DNA of 42,582 bases. It comes from a virus. Shown piece after piece: positions 1 to 8,746 of the stretch. Each line of letters begins with the position of its first letter. Within the stretch, counting starts at the first letter, position 1. The stretch spans positions 1 through 42,582 of IMG/VR virus record IMGVR_UViG_3300044616_000931, one strand, 5' to 3'. The notes beneath the pieces were generated by a model, which was not told where the DNA came from, made no database searches, and saw nothing but the letters and a program-made list of their open reading frames with translations. The position numbers and the translations under genes were made by a program.

Positions 1-1
1 C

Positions 2-223
2 ATAGAAGAAAAAATAAGCGAGGGCGGTATCATATTACCTACCGAAAAGTACAATCGTAAATGTGTTATTATTAAATCTAATACTGACATTTTACCAGAA
101 GGATGTACTGTTATAAAAACAATTGGCAAAGGTACGATGTTCAAAATAAATGGAGAAGAATATGAAGCTCTCCATGAAAATGATATCTTAGCCATAATAG
201 AAGAAGATGGCACAGAAACCTAG
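2..223 (+). CDS. GroES-like co-chaperonin, C-terminal part (T4 gp31-like role)
   Basis: Only the last 73 codons are in the window; the frame is open from base 2 to a TAG at 221. The fragment has the GroES-fold pattern: a GGIILPT segment near its start (as in GRIVLP of GroES), a central gly-rich turn, and a C-terminal HENDILAIIE that mirrors the REDDILAVIE end of GroES. Known role of the family: a heptameric lid on GroEL that helps fold phage capsid protein, as gp31 does in T4. It overlaps the start of the terminase gene by 17 bases, so the two are probably translationally coupled. The mobile loop that contacts GroEL lies outside the window and cannot be judged. Confidence 0.7.
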   Translation: MEEKISEGGIILPTEKYNRKCVIIKSNTDILPEGCTVIKTIGKGTMFKINGEEYEALHENDILAIIEEDGTET

Positions 224-2024
224 AGCAGAAAGCGCAGGCTTTGAATTTAAAGTAGGGACAGCTGAAGAATCCTTTTCATGGACTTCAGAAAAGGTAGAGC
301 AACTTATGCTTGCTTTAGAAGAAGGGTATAAACCTAAAGCAACACCTTTTTATGAAGGTAATCCAAACCTAAGAAAAGGCAACATAGTTTTTAATTATAC
401 ACCACACGAGATTAGAGAAATCAAAAAGTGTGCTACTGATATCGTATATTTTGCAAATACTTATTGTACTGTAATGACCGATTTTGGTTTACAGACTATT
501 AAGTTAAGAGGATATCAAGAGGAAATGTTAAGGCAGTTCCAAGCAGAACGATTTAATGTATGTTTAGCATCTCGTCAGATTGGTAAAACGATTTGTTCAT
601 CAATCTTTATCGCCTGGTATTCATTATTCAATTATGATAAGAATTCTCTCGTTCTTTCAAATAAGGGTGCTACTACGAGAGAAATCATTGATAAAGGTAA
701 AACAATTCTTGAACACCTACCGTTCTTTTTAAAGCCAGGTGTAATTAAATGGGATGTATTCAATTCTAAATTTGATAATGGCTGTCGTATTATTGGTCAA
801 ACAACCACTAAGAAAGCGGCTATCGGTTTTACCATTCACTTACTGTTCATGGATGAGTTTGCACATATTCCTCAAAACTTTGTGGAAACCTTTTATGAAA
901 ACGTTTATCCTACTGTATCTGCTTCATCAAATTCAAAAGTAATTATTACAAGTACACCGAACGGCTTTAATAAATTTTATGACATTTATTCGGCTTCAGA
1001 GAAAGGGTTAAATGAATACTCACCGTTTAGAGTTGATTGGTGGGATGTACCTGGCAGAGATGAGGCATGGATGCAACAAGAAGTTGCTAACCTCGGTTCA
1101 GAAGAAGCATTTAACAGACAATACGGAAATCAATTTATTGCCAGCTCTTCTCTATTATTGGGTGCCGATAGTCTTAAAAAGCTTCAACAAAATCAAAAAG
1201 AATTTGTTCATAAAGAAGTTCCTGAATTTGAAGAAGAAAATGTTTCTTACGATGGCCTAGTATGGGATCCAACATTTGAGTTAGACGAAATTGAGGAAGA
1301 TACGAATTACTGGCTATTCTCTATTGATATAGCTGAAGGAAACGGCGGTGACTATTCAATAATCAATATCTTTAAGATTGAAATTATGGATGAACCTGAT
1401 TGGAAAAAGATAACATCGCCAGGTTCATTCGTTGACTTTTTTAGAATAAGACAAATTGGTAGGTTTAGAAGTAATGAACACACAATAGAAGAATTTGCAA
1501 AAGCAGTTTACATTTTAGCGTTTGATATGTTTCATTCAGAAAACGTTAAGATGATTATTGAGTGGAATATGTTTGGTGGAGAATTGATTAAAAGACTTGA
1601 AACTGTATTTCCACAAAGAAATGAATTTGATGAAGAGATGATAGTTAAGTTTAAACATCGTATAGATGCAAAAACAAAAAACTTTGGTCTTAAGGTTAAA
1701 AAAGATAATAAACCAATCTTTTGTCAAAATTTCAAAAAGTACATAACACAGAACAGAATTGTTATTAAAGATAAGAAAACCGTCTATGAAGCATCTACAT
1801 TTGGTAAGATGCCAAATGGATCATATGCAGGCCAATTAGGTCATGATGATCTTATTATGACAAGCATAAATAGTTCCGAATTTTTCTTTACTTTGGACTT
1901 CTCCGACTTTGTTGAAGAGATCTATGATACTGTAGATGATTCACTTCAGGCAAAGATTGATGAGATCTTAGATAAAGATTCAAAAGGAGGAAATCTTAAT
2001 TACGATATTTATGATCTTGTGTAG
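207..2024 (+). CDS. Terminase large subunit (T4 gp17-like)
   Basis: This is the 605-residue DNA-packaging motor. The N-terminal ATPase has a Walker A variant SRQIGKT at residues 122-128 and Walker B LLFMDE at 212-217, followed by an ITSTPNG coupling motif. The C-terminal half carries an RNase H-fold nuclease start (FSIDIAEGNGGD, about residue 372) and a late HDDLI acidic pair, matching the metal ligands of gp17 nuclease. The length matches T4 gp17 (610 aa). In the family it binds the portal, pumps DNA and cuts concatemers. It is followed directly by sheath and tube genes, the T4 order 17-18-19. The start lies inside the end of the GroES-like gene. Confidence 0.93.
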   Translation: MAQKPRAESAGFEFKVGTAEESFSWTSEKVEQLMLALEEGYKPKATPFYEGNPNLRKGNIVFNYTPHEIREIKKCATDIVYFANTYCTVMTDFGLQTIKLRGYQEEMLRQFQAERFNVCLASRQIGKTICSSIFIAWYSLFNYDKNSLVLSNKGATTREIIDKGKTILEHLPFFLKPGVIKWDVFNSKFDNGCRIIGQTTTKKAAIGFTIHLLFMDEFAHIPQNFVETFYENVYPTVSASSNSKVIITSTPNGFNKFYDIYSASEKGLNEYSPFRVDWWDVPGRDEAWMQQEVANLGSEEAFNRQYGNQFIASSSLLLGADSLKKLQQNQKEFVHKEVPEFEEENVSYDGLVWDPTFELDEIEEDTNYWLFSIDIAEGNGGDYSIINIFKIEIMDEPDWKKITSPGSFVDFFRIRQIGRFRSNEHTIEEFAKAVYILAFDMFHSENVKMIIEWNMFGGELIKRLETVFPQRNEFDEEMIVKFKHRIDAKTKNFGLKVKKDNKPIFCQNFKKYITQNRIVIKDKKTVYEASTFGKMPNGSYAGQLGHDDLIMTSINSSEFFFTLDFSDFVEEIYDTVDDSLQAKIDEILDKDSKGGNLNYDIYDLV

Positions 2025-2080
2025 AAAAGTAGCTATGCCGTGGATATATAAAAAAAGCAATAAAAAAAATATAATACAAG

Positions 2081-5000
2081 ATGGCACTAGATCCAAAAAT
2101 CGCTTCTCTTAAGGCTGCAGGTACTTACCGCTTTGAATTTGACAAGAGTCAGGTTGTTAGCATTCCTGCAAACCAAACAAGATTAATTGTTGGTTTTTCT
2201 AAGAAAGGTCCTTTTAATACACCAGTTTTTGTACCAGATACTGCATTCTTTAAGCAGGTATTTGGAGACATTGATAGGAATCTTGAAAGAAAAGATTCTT
2301 ATTTTCACAGAAGCTGTTTAGCTGCATTAGAAAGAGGTCCAATTTTAGCTCTTAACCTTTTAGCATTAGACTCTGATGATAATGTAGACTACATTAAGTT
2401 AGGTACAGCTGCTACACCAGAAGCACAAGATAACGCAGGTGATTCTGCTGAATACCAAAAATTTTATAACAGAGATAAATTCTTTTATCCTGACTCTGAT
2501 GCATTCCTAGATAATGTTGGAGCAAACAGAAACACATTAAGCTCTTTATCTACAAATGATCTTTTGGATTTTGTTAATTTAGGTCAAAATCCAGTTTCTA
2601 TCATTGTTAGAAAAGCAGCAAATGACAATGTATCAAGTTTCAATGTTACTGTTGAAGAATGGTACGGAACTGCAAACGTTCCAGGTTTCTTAAATAAAGA
2701 CAGTTTAATTTCTGACTTTATGGTAGATGTATTTGTTATTGAAGGTAACTTTGGTGGTAACTTCGGTTCTGCTACACCTTATGAGAGATTTACAGCTGAC
2801 CCAACATTCCAACAATACTTTGATCCTACTAAAGGTATTCAAAGAAAGAAATTTGCATCTGATACAACAGATACTAAATTGGAAGAGTTCTTTAATGAAT
2901 CTGAAGTTAACCTAATTGCAACTTATACTGCATGTTTAATTCCTGATTTTGTTGATCTACTTGGAAATAACTTATTCATTGAAAAATTAATCAATGCTGA
3001 TTCTGCTACGACTGGTTTATTCTGTGCTGTTAATGAAGATCTATTTAGCGGAGATTTTCTTATTGACGGTGTAAAAGGTGGTATTGACCTAATCGGACAT
3101 AACATTGAATATACTCAGGCAACTGGTATTCAGGATGATGTTAATTTCCTTTCTTATAGTGGATCAATTGTATCTGACCTTGAATATGCAAGAGCTGCCC
3201 AATCGGTAAACACTGCAACAATTGCAACTGGTGATATTGTATCTGTTAATACTTTAACTGGCGGAAACATTCAAATTTCAATCATAGGTTCTACTGGAAA
3301 TCCTTTATATGATGCATTTGTAGGTATGGCTCCTAATACAGCCAATACTGTAGGATCATATATTAAAGGAGCAATTAGTTCTAAGTTTGTACCAGTTCTT
3401 TCAGTGAATGTAACAAGTACTGTGGTAACTGTTGTTTTATCTGGGGCTGGTGGTATTGTGGCTGGAGATTTTCCAACTACATTAGGTACTACATATACTT
3501 ATGTAAATGAAGAAGATTTAGGATTTACTGTTCATGAATTTGAAACTTCAAATACTAATGCAAATATCATAGGTTCTTACGGAAGTGCAATGTACAGCGC
3601 ATTCTCTGCTGGAACACTTACTGATGGCGATGAGGCAATATTTGAAATCTCAAGTACAGAATATGTTTCTTACTTAGTATTCAATGCTGCATCTTATGGA
3701 TTTATTCATACAGGCGTACCTGCTAATGCTGGTACTAAATTTGCAATCTCTGATTCTTCATATTTCTTACCAAGTGTTAGAATAACTCCTTATCAACAAG
3801 ATACTTTTGCTACTGTTACTCCAAGATCTCAATTTAATATGGATAGTAACACTGGATTCTTCTTGGATTCAGACGGTAATTCTGTTGGCGGTTTTACTTT
3901 AGATATTCAAACACTTAAAGGTTCTCTTAACCGTTCAATTGATATCATTGCTGATTCTACATCTGAACCATTACTTAAGCCTAACCAGGTACTTATCGCA
4001 AGTACTAATCCTGATGCGGCTACCGTGGTTGTAGGAAATTACTTATTAAACTTTGAAGGTAATATTTCAACTCCTCATTCAAGATTAACAAGAATCAATG
4101 AAGTACAAGGTGGTAAAACATCTACTCAATTCCCGTCAATCCCGGTTGGTACAACTGCCTTATTAGTAACATGTCAATCTGAAATTGCTGTTACAACTGT
4201 AAGTTCAGTTAAGAAGGTTGAATTGTATTACCCAATTGATAGCTGGGTTGATTATTTTAATATCTTTACCCTTGATGGATTCCAATTAGATGTGACTAAG
4301 CATGTTCCTAATGGAACTAATGAACGCCAAAACCAAATTCTAAATGGTACATTAAGTGGAACTAATCTATTTAAGGCATTAACCGATAGAGAGACTATCA
4401 ATTTCCGTTATGTCGTAGATACATTTGGAAATGGTATTGAAAGTGGATCTAAAGCAATCTATACTCAATTATGTTCTGCTAGAAAGAATGCATTTGCAAT
4501 CATAAATGCTCCATCTGCTAAAGATTTTAAAGCTAACACTGATCCTTCATTCTTGGATGCGACAGGAGCCTTATCATCTAGATTTATTTCAACAGGTGGT
4601 GATCTTTCTAAGAACCCAACTGTTAGATACTCTTTACCTTCATCAACACAAGGCGGAAGCTGGGGTGGATTCTATTATCCTTTCATTACTGTAAGGGATT
4701 TAGGAAAGAACATTAACGTTCCACCAGCTGCTTATGTATCAAATAACTTTATTGCAAAGTATGAAAATGCATTACCTTGGTCATTAGTTGCAGGTGTTCG
4801 TAGAGGTGTTGTAGGCGGAACTGGGGTTGTAGGATTAGAAATTAATCTTGACCTAAGCGATAGAGAATACTTAGAACCATTTGGATTGAACCCAATCATT
4901 TTCCAAAGTGGAACTGGTCCTACTATCTTTGCAAATAAAACTGCTCAGCAAACTCCAAAATCTGCATTAAGTTCAATTAACGTTAGAGAGGTTGTTATCT

Positions 5001-5296
5001 ATATCCAAGATGGTATTGAAGCAATCCTTAAAAACTACTTATTTGAATTTAACACTGCTCAAACAAGATTGGAAATTAAAACACTTGCTGATAACTTCTT
5101 ATCAACAGTTCAAAATGACGACGGTGTTTATGACTTCCGTAACGTAATGGATGAAACTAACAATACGCCAGAGGTTATTGATCAAAATGTTGGTATCCTA
5201 GATACTTATATTGAACCAGTAAGAGGAATGGAAATCTTAGTACAAAGAACCACAATCTTAAGAACTGGGGCAATTAGTTCTGGAAACTTCCAATAA
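2081..5296 (+). CDS. Contractile tail sheath protein (T4 gp18-like)
   Basis: This 1071-residue protein lies between the terminase and the tube gene, the position of gp18 in T4. The N-terminus (ETRLIVGFSKKGPFNTPVFV type segment at about residues 30-55) and the C-terminal half (a segment around residues 830-1060 with PWSLVAGVRRGV, EINLDLSDREYLEP and VVIYIQDGIEAILKNYLFEFN) match the conserved sheath core. T4 gp18 is about 660 aa; the extra length falls in the middle, in Ser/Thr/Gly-rich, beta-looking sequence (about 250-700), consistent with added surface domains. It polymerises around the tube and contracts on infection. An AT-rich TATAAAAA sits 27 bp upstream of the start. Confidence 0.88.
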   Translation: MALDPKIASLKAAGTYRFEFDKSQVVSIPANQTRLIVGFSKKGPFNTPVFVPDTAFFKQVFGDIDRNLERKDSYFHRSCLAALERGPILALNLLALDSDDNVDYIKLGTAATPEAQDNAGDSAEYQKFYNRDKFFYPDSDAFLDNVGANRNTLSSLSTNDLLDFVNLGQNPVSIIVRKAANDNVSSFNVTVEEWYGTANVPGFLNKDSLISDFMVDVFVIEGNFGGNFGSATPYERFTADPTFQQYFDPTKGIQRKKFASDTTDTKLEEFFNESEVNLIATYTACLIPDFVDLLGNNLFIEKLINADSATTGLFCAVNEDLFSGDFLIDGVKGGIDLIGHNIEYTQATGIQDDVNFLSYSGSIVSDLEYARAAQSVNTATIATGDIVSVNTLTGGNIQISIIGSTGNPLYDAFVGMAPNTANTVGSYIKGAISSKFVPVLSVNVTSTVVTVVLSGAGGIVAGDFPTTLGTTYTYVNEEDLGFTVHEFETSNTNANIIGSYGSAMYSAFSAGTLTDGDEAIFEISSTEYVSYLVFNAASYGFIHTGVPANAGTKFAISDSSYFLPSVRITPYQQDTFATVTPRSQFNMDSNTGFFLDSDGNSVGGFTLDIQTLKGSLNRSIDIIADSTSEPLLKPNQVLIASTNPDAATVVVGNYLLNFEGNISTPHSRLTRINEVQGGKTSTQFPSIPVGTTALLVTCQSEIAVTTVSSVKKVELYYPIDSWVDYFNIFTLDGFQLDVTKHVPNGTNERQNQILNGTLSGTNLFKALTDRETINFRYVVDTFGNGIESGSKAIYTQLCSARKNAFAIINAPSAKDFKANTDPSFLDATGALSSRFISTGGDLSKNPTVRYSLPSSTQGGSWGGFYYPFITVRDLGKNINVPPAAYVSNNFIAKYENALPWSLVAGVRRGVVGGTGVVGLEINLDLSDREYLEPFGLNPIIFQSGTGPTIFANKTAQQTPKSALSSINVREVVIYIQDGIEAILKNYLFEFNTAQTRLEIKTLADNFLSTVQNDDGVYDFRNVMDETNNTPEVIDQNVGILDTYIEPVRGMEILVQRTTILRTGAISSGNFQ

Positions 5297-5336
5297 GAAA
5301 GAAAGAAAAAGAATAAATAAAAAAATAAGTTAAGCT

Positions 5337-5897
5337 ATGCCATTACCACATTACACTCAATCGAGGGCAAGTAATAACAGATATGAGCCAATTCAGCCTA
5401 ACCTATTCGAGATAACTTTGTTTACCCCGAATGGAGATGATACTGGTTTGATTCTAGAACATGTTAAATCTGTTGGAGGTTTAAATGCATTAAACCCATC
5501 TGTAGATGCAATTGGTCAAAAATATAAATTTGCTGACCGTTCATATGCAGGTATGCCTGGACAAACCTTCGTAGATCTTACTATTGCATTTACATTGAAC
5601 TTGAATGATGCAAATGAAAACTACATATACAATACCATGAGAAACTGGTATAAATTAATCTATGATCCTTTGACTGGAGAAATGGGATTAAAGAAAGACT
5701 ATGTAGGAAGTATGATCATTGTTCAGTATAACCGTGCAGGTGATATCTTCAGAAAGATTACATGTAAAGATATCTTCCCAACAGGTGCTCCTGATTTTAT
5801 TGATTCACTTGATTATGGAACCGCTGATGCCGCAGAATTAACAATGACTTATCGTTGTGATCACTGGGTTGAAGAAAATGTTGGTGCTCCTAACTAA
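5337..5897 (+). CDS. Tail tube protein (T4 gp19-like)
   Basis: This 186-residue protein follows the sheath gene directly. Its size and pattern fit the phage tube family: an N-terminal QPNLFEITLFTP strand, a long loop with LNPSVDAIGQKYKFADRSYAGMP, an amphipathic helix NYIYNTMRNWYKLIYDP, and a C-terminal strand ending in MTYRCDHW. The family forms stacked hexameric rings inside the sheath, through which DNA passes. It is the last gene before a strong intrinsic terminator at 5915, so terminase, sheath and tube may form one transcription unit. T4 gp19 is 163 aa. Confidence 0.85.
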   Translation: MPLPHYTQSRASNNRYEPIQPNLFEITLFTPNGDDTGLILEHVKSVGGLNALNPSVDAIGQKYKFADRSYAGMPGQTFVDLTIAFTLNLNDANENYIYNTMRNWYKLIYDPLTGEMGLKKDYVGSMIIVQYNRAGDIFRKITCKDIFPTGAPDFIDSLDYGTADAAELTMTYRCDHWVEENVGAPN

Positions 5898-5914
5898 TCT
5901 TATGAAACTTAGAT

Positions 5915-5941
5915 AAAACTGGCCTTCGGGCCAGTTTTTTT
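5915..5941 (+). terminator. Intrinsic terminator after the tail tube gene
   Basis: A perfect 10-bp stem (5915-5924 with 5929-5938) is closed by a TTCG tetraloop and followed by a run of T. The GC-rich core GGCC/GGCC and the U-tract make it a strong rho-independent terminator. Confidence 0.9.
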
Positions 5942-5985
5942 GTCTTATCTCTAATATATAATATAGAATACATAATCTATAGATC

Positions 5986-6456
5986 ATGATCATATTTAAA
6001 GTTGAAAACATATCCAACGGAAAAAACTATATAGGATATGCAATTAATGATAATCCTAATAACTTAGGATCTGGTAAATACATAAAGCGTGCAGTTAAAG
6101 ACTTTGGTACTACTTCCTTTAAGAGAGAAGTATTAGAAACATTTGATGCAGATGAATCTTTAGGTGTTGTTATGGATCGTGTTGAGTATTGGATTAAGAA
6201 ATTCAAATCGGATAATCCTAAATTTGGATATAACGAAAGCGTACAAGAAATGATTCCTCAAAAGAAAAAGTTAACTAAAAAGTTACAAGTTCTCTTAACA
6301 CCTGAGGATGAAGATAACCTAAATACTATTATCATTCAAAAATCAATGGAAACTGGTATTAAGCCTATTCCAATTTCAAGATATGTTAGAAATATCATAG
6401 TTGAACATATCGTAGAAGAAACATCACCAGAAAAACAATTAATAAAAACAAAATAA
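5986..6456 (+). CDS. GIY-YIG-like nuclease domain protein with DNA-binding-like tail
   Basis: This 156-aa protein starts with a GIY-YIG-type fold: IIFKVENISNGKNYIGYA (the YIG is present; the GIY strand is degenerate as FKV), then GSGKYIKRAVKDFG and SFKREVLE, which match the conserved Arg and following strand of phage seg-type enzymes. A Glu in VEYWIKKF fits the catalytic Glu. The tail after residue 90 (KKLQVLLTPEDEDNLN ... ISRYVRNIIVEHI) resembles a ribbon-helix-helix DNA-binding unit. It sits between tube and hub genes, where free-standing homing endonucleases often invade T4-like genomes. Activity is uncertain because GIY is altered. Confidence 0.6.
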   Translation: MIIFKVENISNGKNYIGYAINDNPNNLGSGKYIKRAVKDFGTTSFKREVLETFDADESLGVVMDRVEYWIKKFKSDNPKFGYNESVQEMIPQKKKLTKKLQVLLTPEDEDNLNTIIIQKSMETGIKPIPISRYVRNIIVEHIVEETSPEKQLIKTK

Positions 6457-6457
6457 C

Positions 6458-7456
6458 ATGAGTAACCACGAAGAGAATATCAAAAAGGAATTTGAAGCCG
6501 CAGAAGGTATTCAACCTGAAAATGAAGCTGTAGTTAATGATGGGAAGATAACTTCCTTAGGTAAAGTTGATCCAACCCGAGGAATGGGTATTACTTCACC
6601 TGATGATCCAGAGATAAGAAGAATCCAGGAACTAACTGGATATATGAAATTAGATTTAACAAACCTACCATCAGGTGGACGTTTTTATAGAGATGATTTT
6701 GAACTTCATATCAGAGCTGCTCGTGTTGGTGAGATTAGGGACTTCTCTACTGTTGATGAAGAAAATATCAGAGATGTAGATGAAAAGTTAAATGCTATTC
6801 TTGTTGGTTGTACTAAAATAATGTATGGTTCTCAAAGAGGTTCATATAGAGACATTCTTGAAGAAGATCGTATTTATGTTATCCTATCAATTAGAGAACT
6901 TACGTTTAAGAATGGCGAAGCTAAATTAATGATGCCGGTTGGTAAAAAGAAATGTACCACTGCTTCATGTAAATCTCAAGAAAGTGTAGAGTTAAGAACA
7001 ACCAATCTACAATTTAATAATGTAGATGAACTTATTGAAAAGTATTATGACCACGAAAATAAATGCTACACAGTTCCTACTAAAAGTCATGGCGAATTAG
7101 TTTTAGCTCCACCTACAATTGGTGTTATGAGAGCAATTACTGATTGGGCTAGAAAAAGAGAAGAAGAAAATAAATCATGGGATAAGTCTTCTCTTACAAT
7201 ATTACCTTATGTACAAAGAGAATGGCGTGGCTTTGATGAAAAACAAATATTCTCTACTATGACAGCATTTCAAGGCTGGGATGCTGGAAAATATTCAATC
7301 ATATTTAGACTTGTAGAAAAAATGAAACTAGGAATCAAACCTGAGTTTGTATATCCATGTGTTTCTTGTGGCGCGGAGGTCACTGTTCCGCTTTCCTTTC
7401 CCGGTGGCATCAAATCTCTGTTCATTATTCAAGATATCTCTTCTGAACTTTTATAA
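6458..7456 (+). CDS. T4 gp26-like baseplate hub / tail assembly protein
   Basis: This 332-aa protein starts one base after the preceding stop. After a disordered acidic N-terminus, residues 60-110 contain LDLTNLPSGGRFYRDDFELHIRAARVGEIRDFS, a pattern I associate with the T4 baseplate hub family (gp26/gp51 type). Cysteine pairs (KKKCTTASC near 165-170 and YPCVSC near 300) suggest a metal-binding knuckle. It sits between tube and tape-measure genes, where most long-tailed phages carry tail assembly chaperones. The next gene overlaps its 3' end in the +1 frame, as in G/T chaperone pairs. The family call is from memory of motifs and is moderate. Confidence 0.5.
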   Translation: MSNHEENIKKEFEAAEGIQPENEAVVNDGKITSLGKVDPTRGMGITSPDDPEIRRIQELTGYMKLDLTNLPSGGRFYRDDFELHIRAARVGEIRDFSTVDEENIRDVDEKLNAILVGCTKIMYGSQRGSYRDILEEDRIYVILSIRELTFKNGEAKLMMPVGKKKCTTASCKSQESVELRTTNLQFNNVDELIEKYYDHENKCYTVPTKSHGELVLAPPTIGVMRAITDWARKREEENKSWDKSSLTILPYVQREWRGFDEKQIFSTMTAFQGWDAGKYSIIFRLVEKMKLGIKPEFVYPCVSCGAEVTVPLSFPGGIKSLFIIQDISSELL

Positions 7457-7472
7457 GATAAGAGTATTACTT

Positions 7473-7715
7473 ATGGAAAAACTGCATGTTCAACCTACTG
7501 AGTTGGACATGCTTCCATATTATGAATTTGAGTATACTCTTGAAATCTATAATGACATCATTAAAGAACGCAATGATGAAGAGAAGAAACAAAATCAAGA
7601 TGCTGAAGAAAAGTATAACATAGCAGGTATGAAGAATAATGCCATGAATATGGGTAAAAATATGTCTGGTTATAAACAACCTTCAATGCCTAAAATAAGT
7701 ATGCCTCGTTTCTAA
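7473..7715 (+). CDS. Small acidic tail-assembly protein (possible T-like partner)
   Basis: This is an 80-aa protein if the ATG at 7473 is used. It has LPYYEFEYTLEIYNDIIKER, a charged helix rich in E/K/Q/N, then a Met/Lys/Pro-rich tail. Its reading frame is open upstream to at least 7347, overlapping the end of the gp26-like gene by about 110 bases in the +1 frame. Small charged ORFs of this kind just before a tape measure are typical of the second half of tail assembly chaperones, often made by programmed frameshift. An independent start at 7473 with an A/T-rich leader is also plausible. No direct homology is recognised. Confidence 0.55.
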   Translation: MEKLHVQPTELDMLPYYEFEYTLEIYNDIIKERNDEEKKQNQDAEEKYNIAGMKNNAMNMGKNMSGYKQPSMPKISMPRF

Positions 7716-7718
7716 ATA

Positions 7719-7726
7719 TATAAATA
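7719..7726 (+). promoter_or_regulatory. TATAAATA, T4-late-promoter-like element
   Basis: The sequence is an exact match to the T4 late -10 element, ending 15 bp before the ATG at 7742, right after the stop of the upstream gene. A late-type sigma gene is present at 25073. It is tentative, because A/T-rich leaders precede most genes here. Confidence 0.35.
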
Positions 7727-7741
7727 AAGATAACAGATAAA

Positions 7742-8737
7742 ATGGATAGACAGCAAATACTTAAAGAAATTCAAGACCAAAGTAAGTCTAAATTTTCTCA
7801 ATTAAGAACGCAGGCTTTACAAGAAGCCGTAAGAAATCTTTCTGCAGCTGCAGCTGCAGCAGGTGATTCAAGTAGCGGTGGTGGTAGAACACCTTCATTG
7901 GAATTTGTAGTAAATACAACAGACAATCTTGAGTTTGGCTTTAACTTTACTTCAACAGGGGAGCCAATTGCATTTACTATTAATTGGGGTGATGGTACAA
8001 TTCACGAAGATTCTGGTGGTGGTGGATATTATGAAGAGAGCCATGAATATGCCGAAGTTGGTGAATATACGGTTACTGTTACCTTTGATGATCCTCTTAA
8101 AATATTGGAATTAGATTTTCCAGGAAGCAGCAATGATTACGCAGGAATATCCTCAATCACAAACCTACAGTATTTATCTAATTTACAAGATTTTAGAGCA
8201 GACAATAATCACTTGGAAAGTGTTGATCTTTCAGGCTTAACTAATCTTACATATGTAGATATTAGCGATTGTGAATTACCAGATTCAAGTACCCACTCGC
8301 TAACAAGTGTTAATCTTTCAGGTTGTACTGCCTTGGAAGAACTTCGTCTTGACGATAGCGATTTTTCAGGTGGTTTTCCTAATCTTTCTGGATTAAATAG
8401 CTTATTTTATTTTGATGCTGATCAATGCGATATAGTAGGAACCGTTGATTTATCAGGTTTACCTTCGTTGAACGGTTTTGATCTTAATGGTAATTCTCAG
8501 TTAACCAGAGTTATTATTTCAAGCTCTCAACCACTTGGTGATGGTTGGAGTATTTACATATATGGCTGCGGGTTGACTCAAACAGCAGTTGATAACATCT
8601 TAGTAGCTTTAAGTACTAATGGTGTACTTAATGGTAGCATTGATATGGAAGGCGGTACAAATGCAACCCCTTCAGCTACTGGTCTCGCGGCTAAGTCTGT
8701 GTTGGAAGGAAACGGTTGGGAAGTTCTGGTAAACTAA
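7742..8737 (+). CDS. PKD-like plus leucine-rich-repeat protein, probable virion component
   Basis: This 331-aa protein has an N-terminal helix with an Ala-rich stretch and a Ser/Gly linker (residues 1-50). A PKD-like beta domain follows (about 52-120: FTINWGDGT ... HEYAEVGEYTVTVTF). Then comes an array of irregular leucine-rich repeats (about 130-290: LSNLQDFRADNNHLESVDLSGLTNLTYVDIS and similar units) and a capping segment. PKD domains and LRRs are extracellular binding modules in Bacteroidota proteins, so acquisition from a host surface protein is likely. Its place between the tail chaperone-like and tape-measure genes suggests it is made with the tail, perhaps as a surface adhesin. No signal peptide is seen. 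Confidence 0.6.
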   Translation: MDRQQILKEIQDQSKSKFSQLRTQALQEAVRNLSAAAAAAGDSSSGGGRTPSLEFVVNTTDNLEFGFNFTSTGEPIAFTINWGDGTIHEDSGGGGYYEESHEYAEVGEYTVTVTFDDPLKILELDFPGSSNDYAGISSITNLQYLSNLQDFRADNNHLESVDLSGLTNLTYVDISDCELPDSSTHSLTSVNLSGCTALEELRLDDSDFSGGFPNLSGLNSLFYFDADQCDIVGTVDLSGLPSLNGFDLNGNSQLTRVIISSSQPLGDGWSIYIYGCGLTQTAVDNILVALSTNGVLNGSIDMEGGTNATPSATGLAAKSVLEGNGWEVLVN

Positions 8738-8746
8738 TTTTTATGA

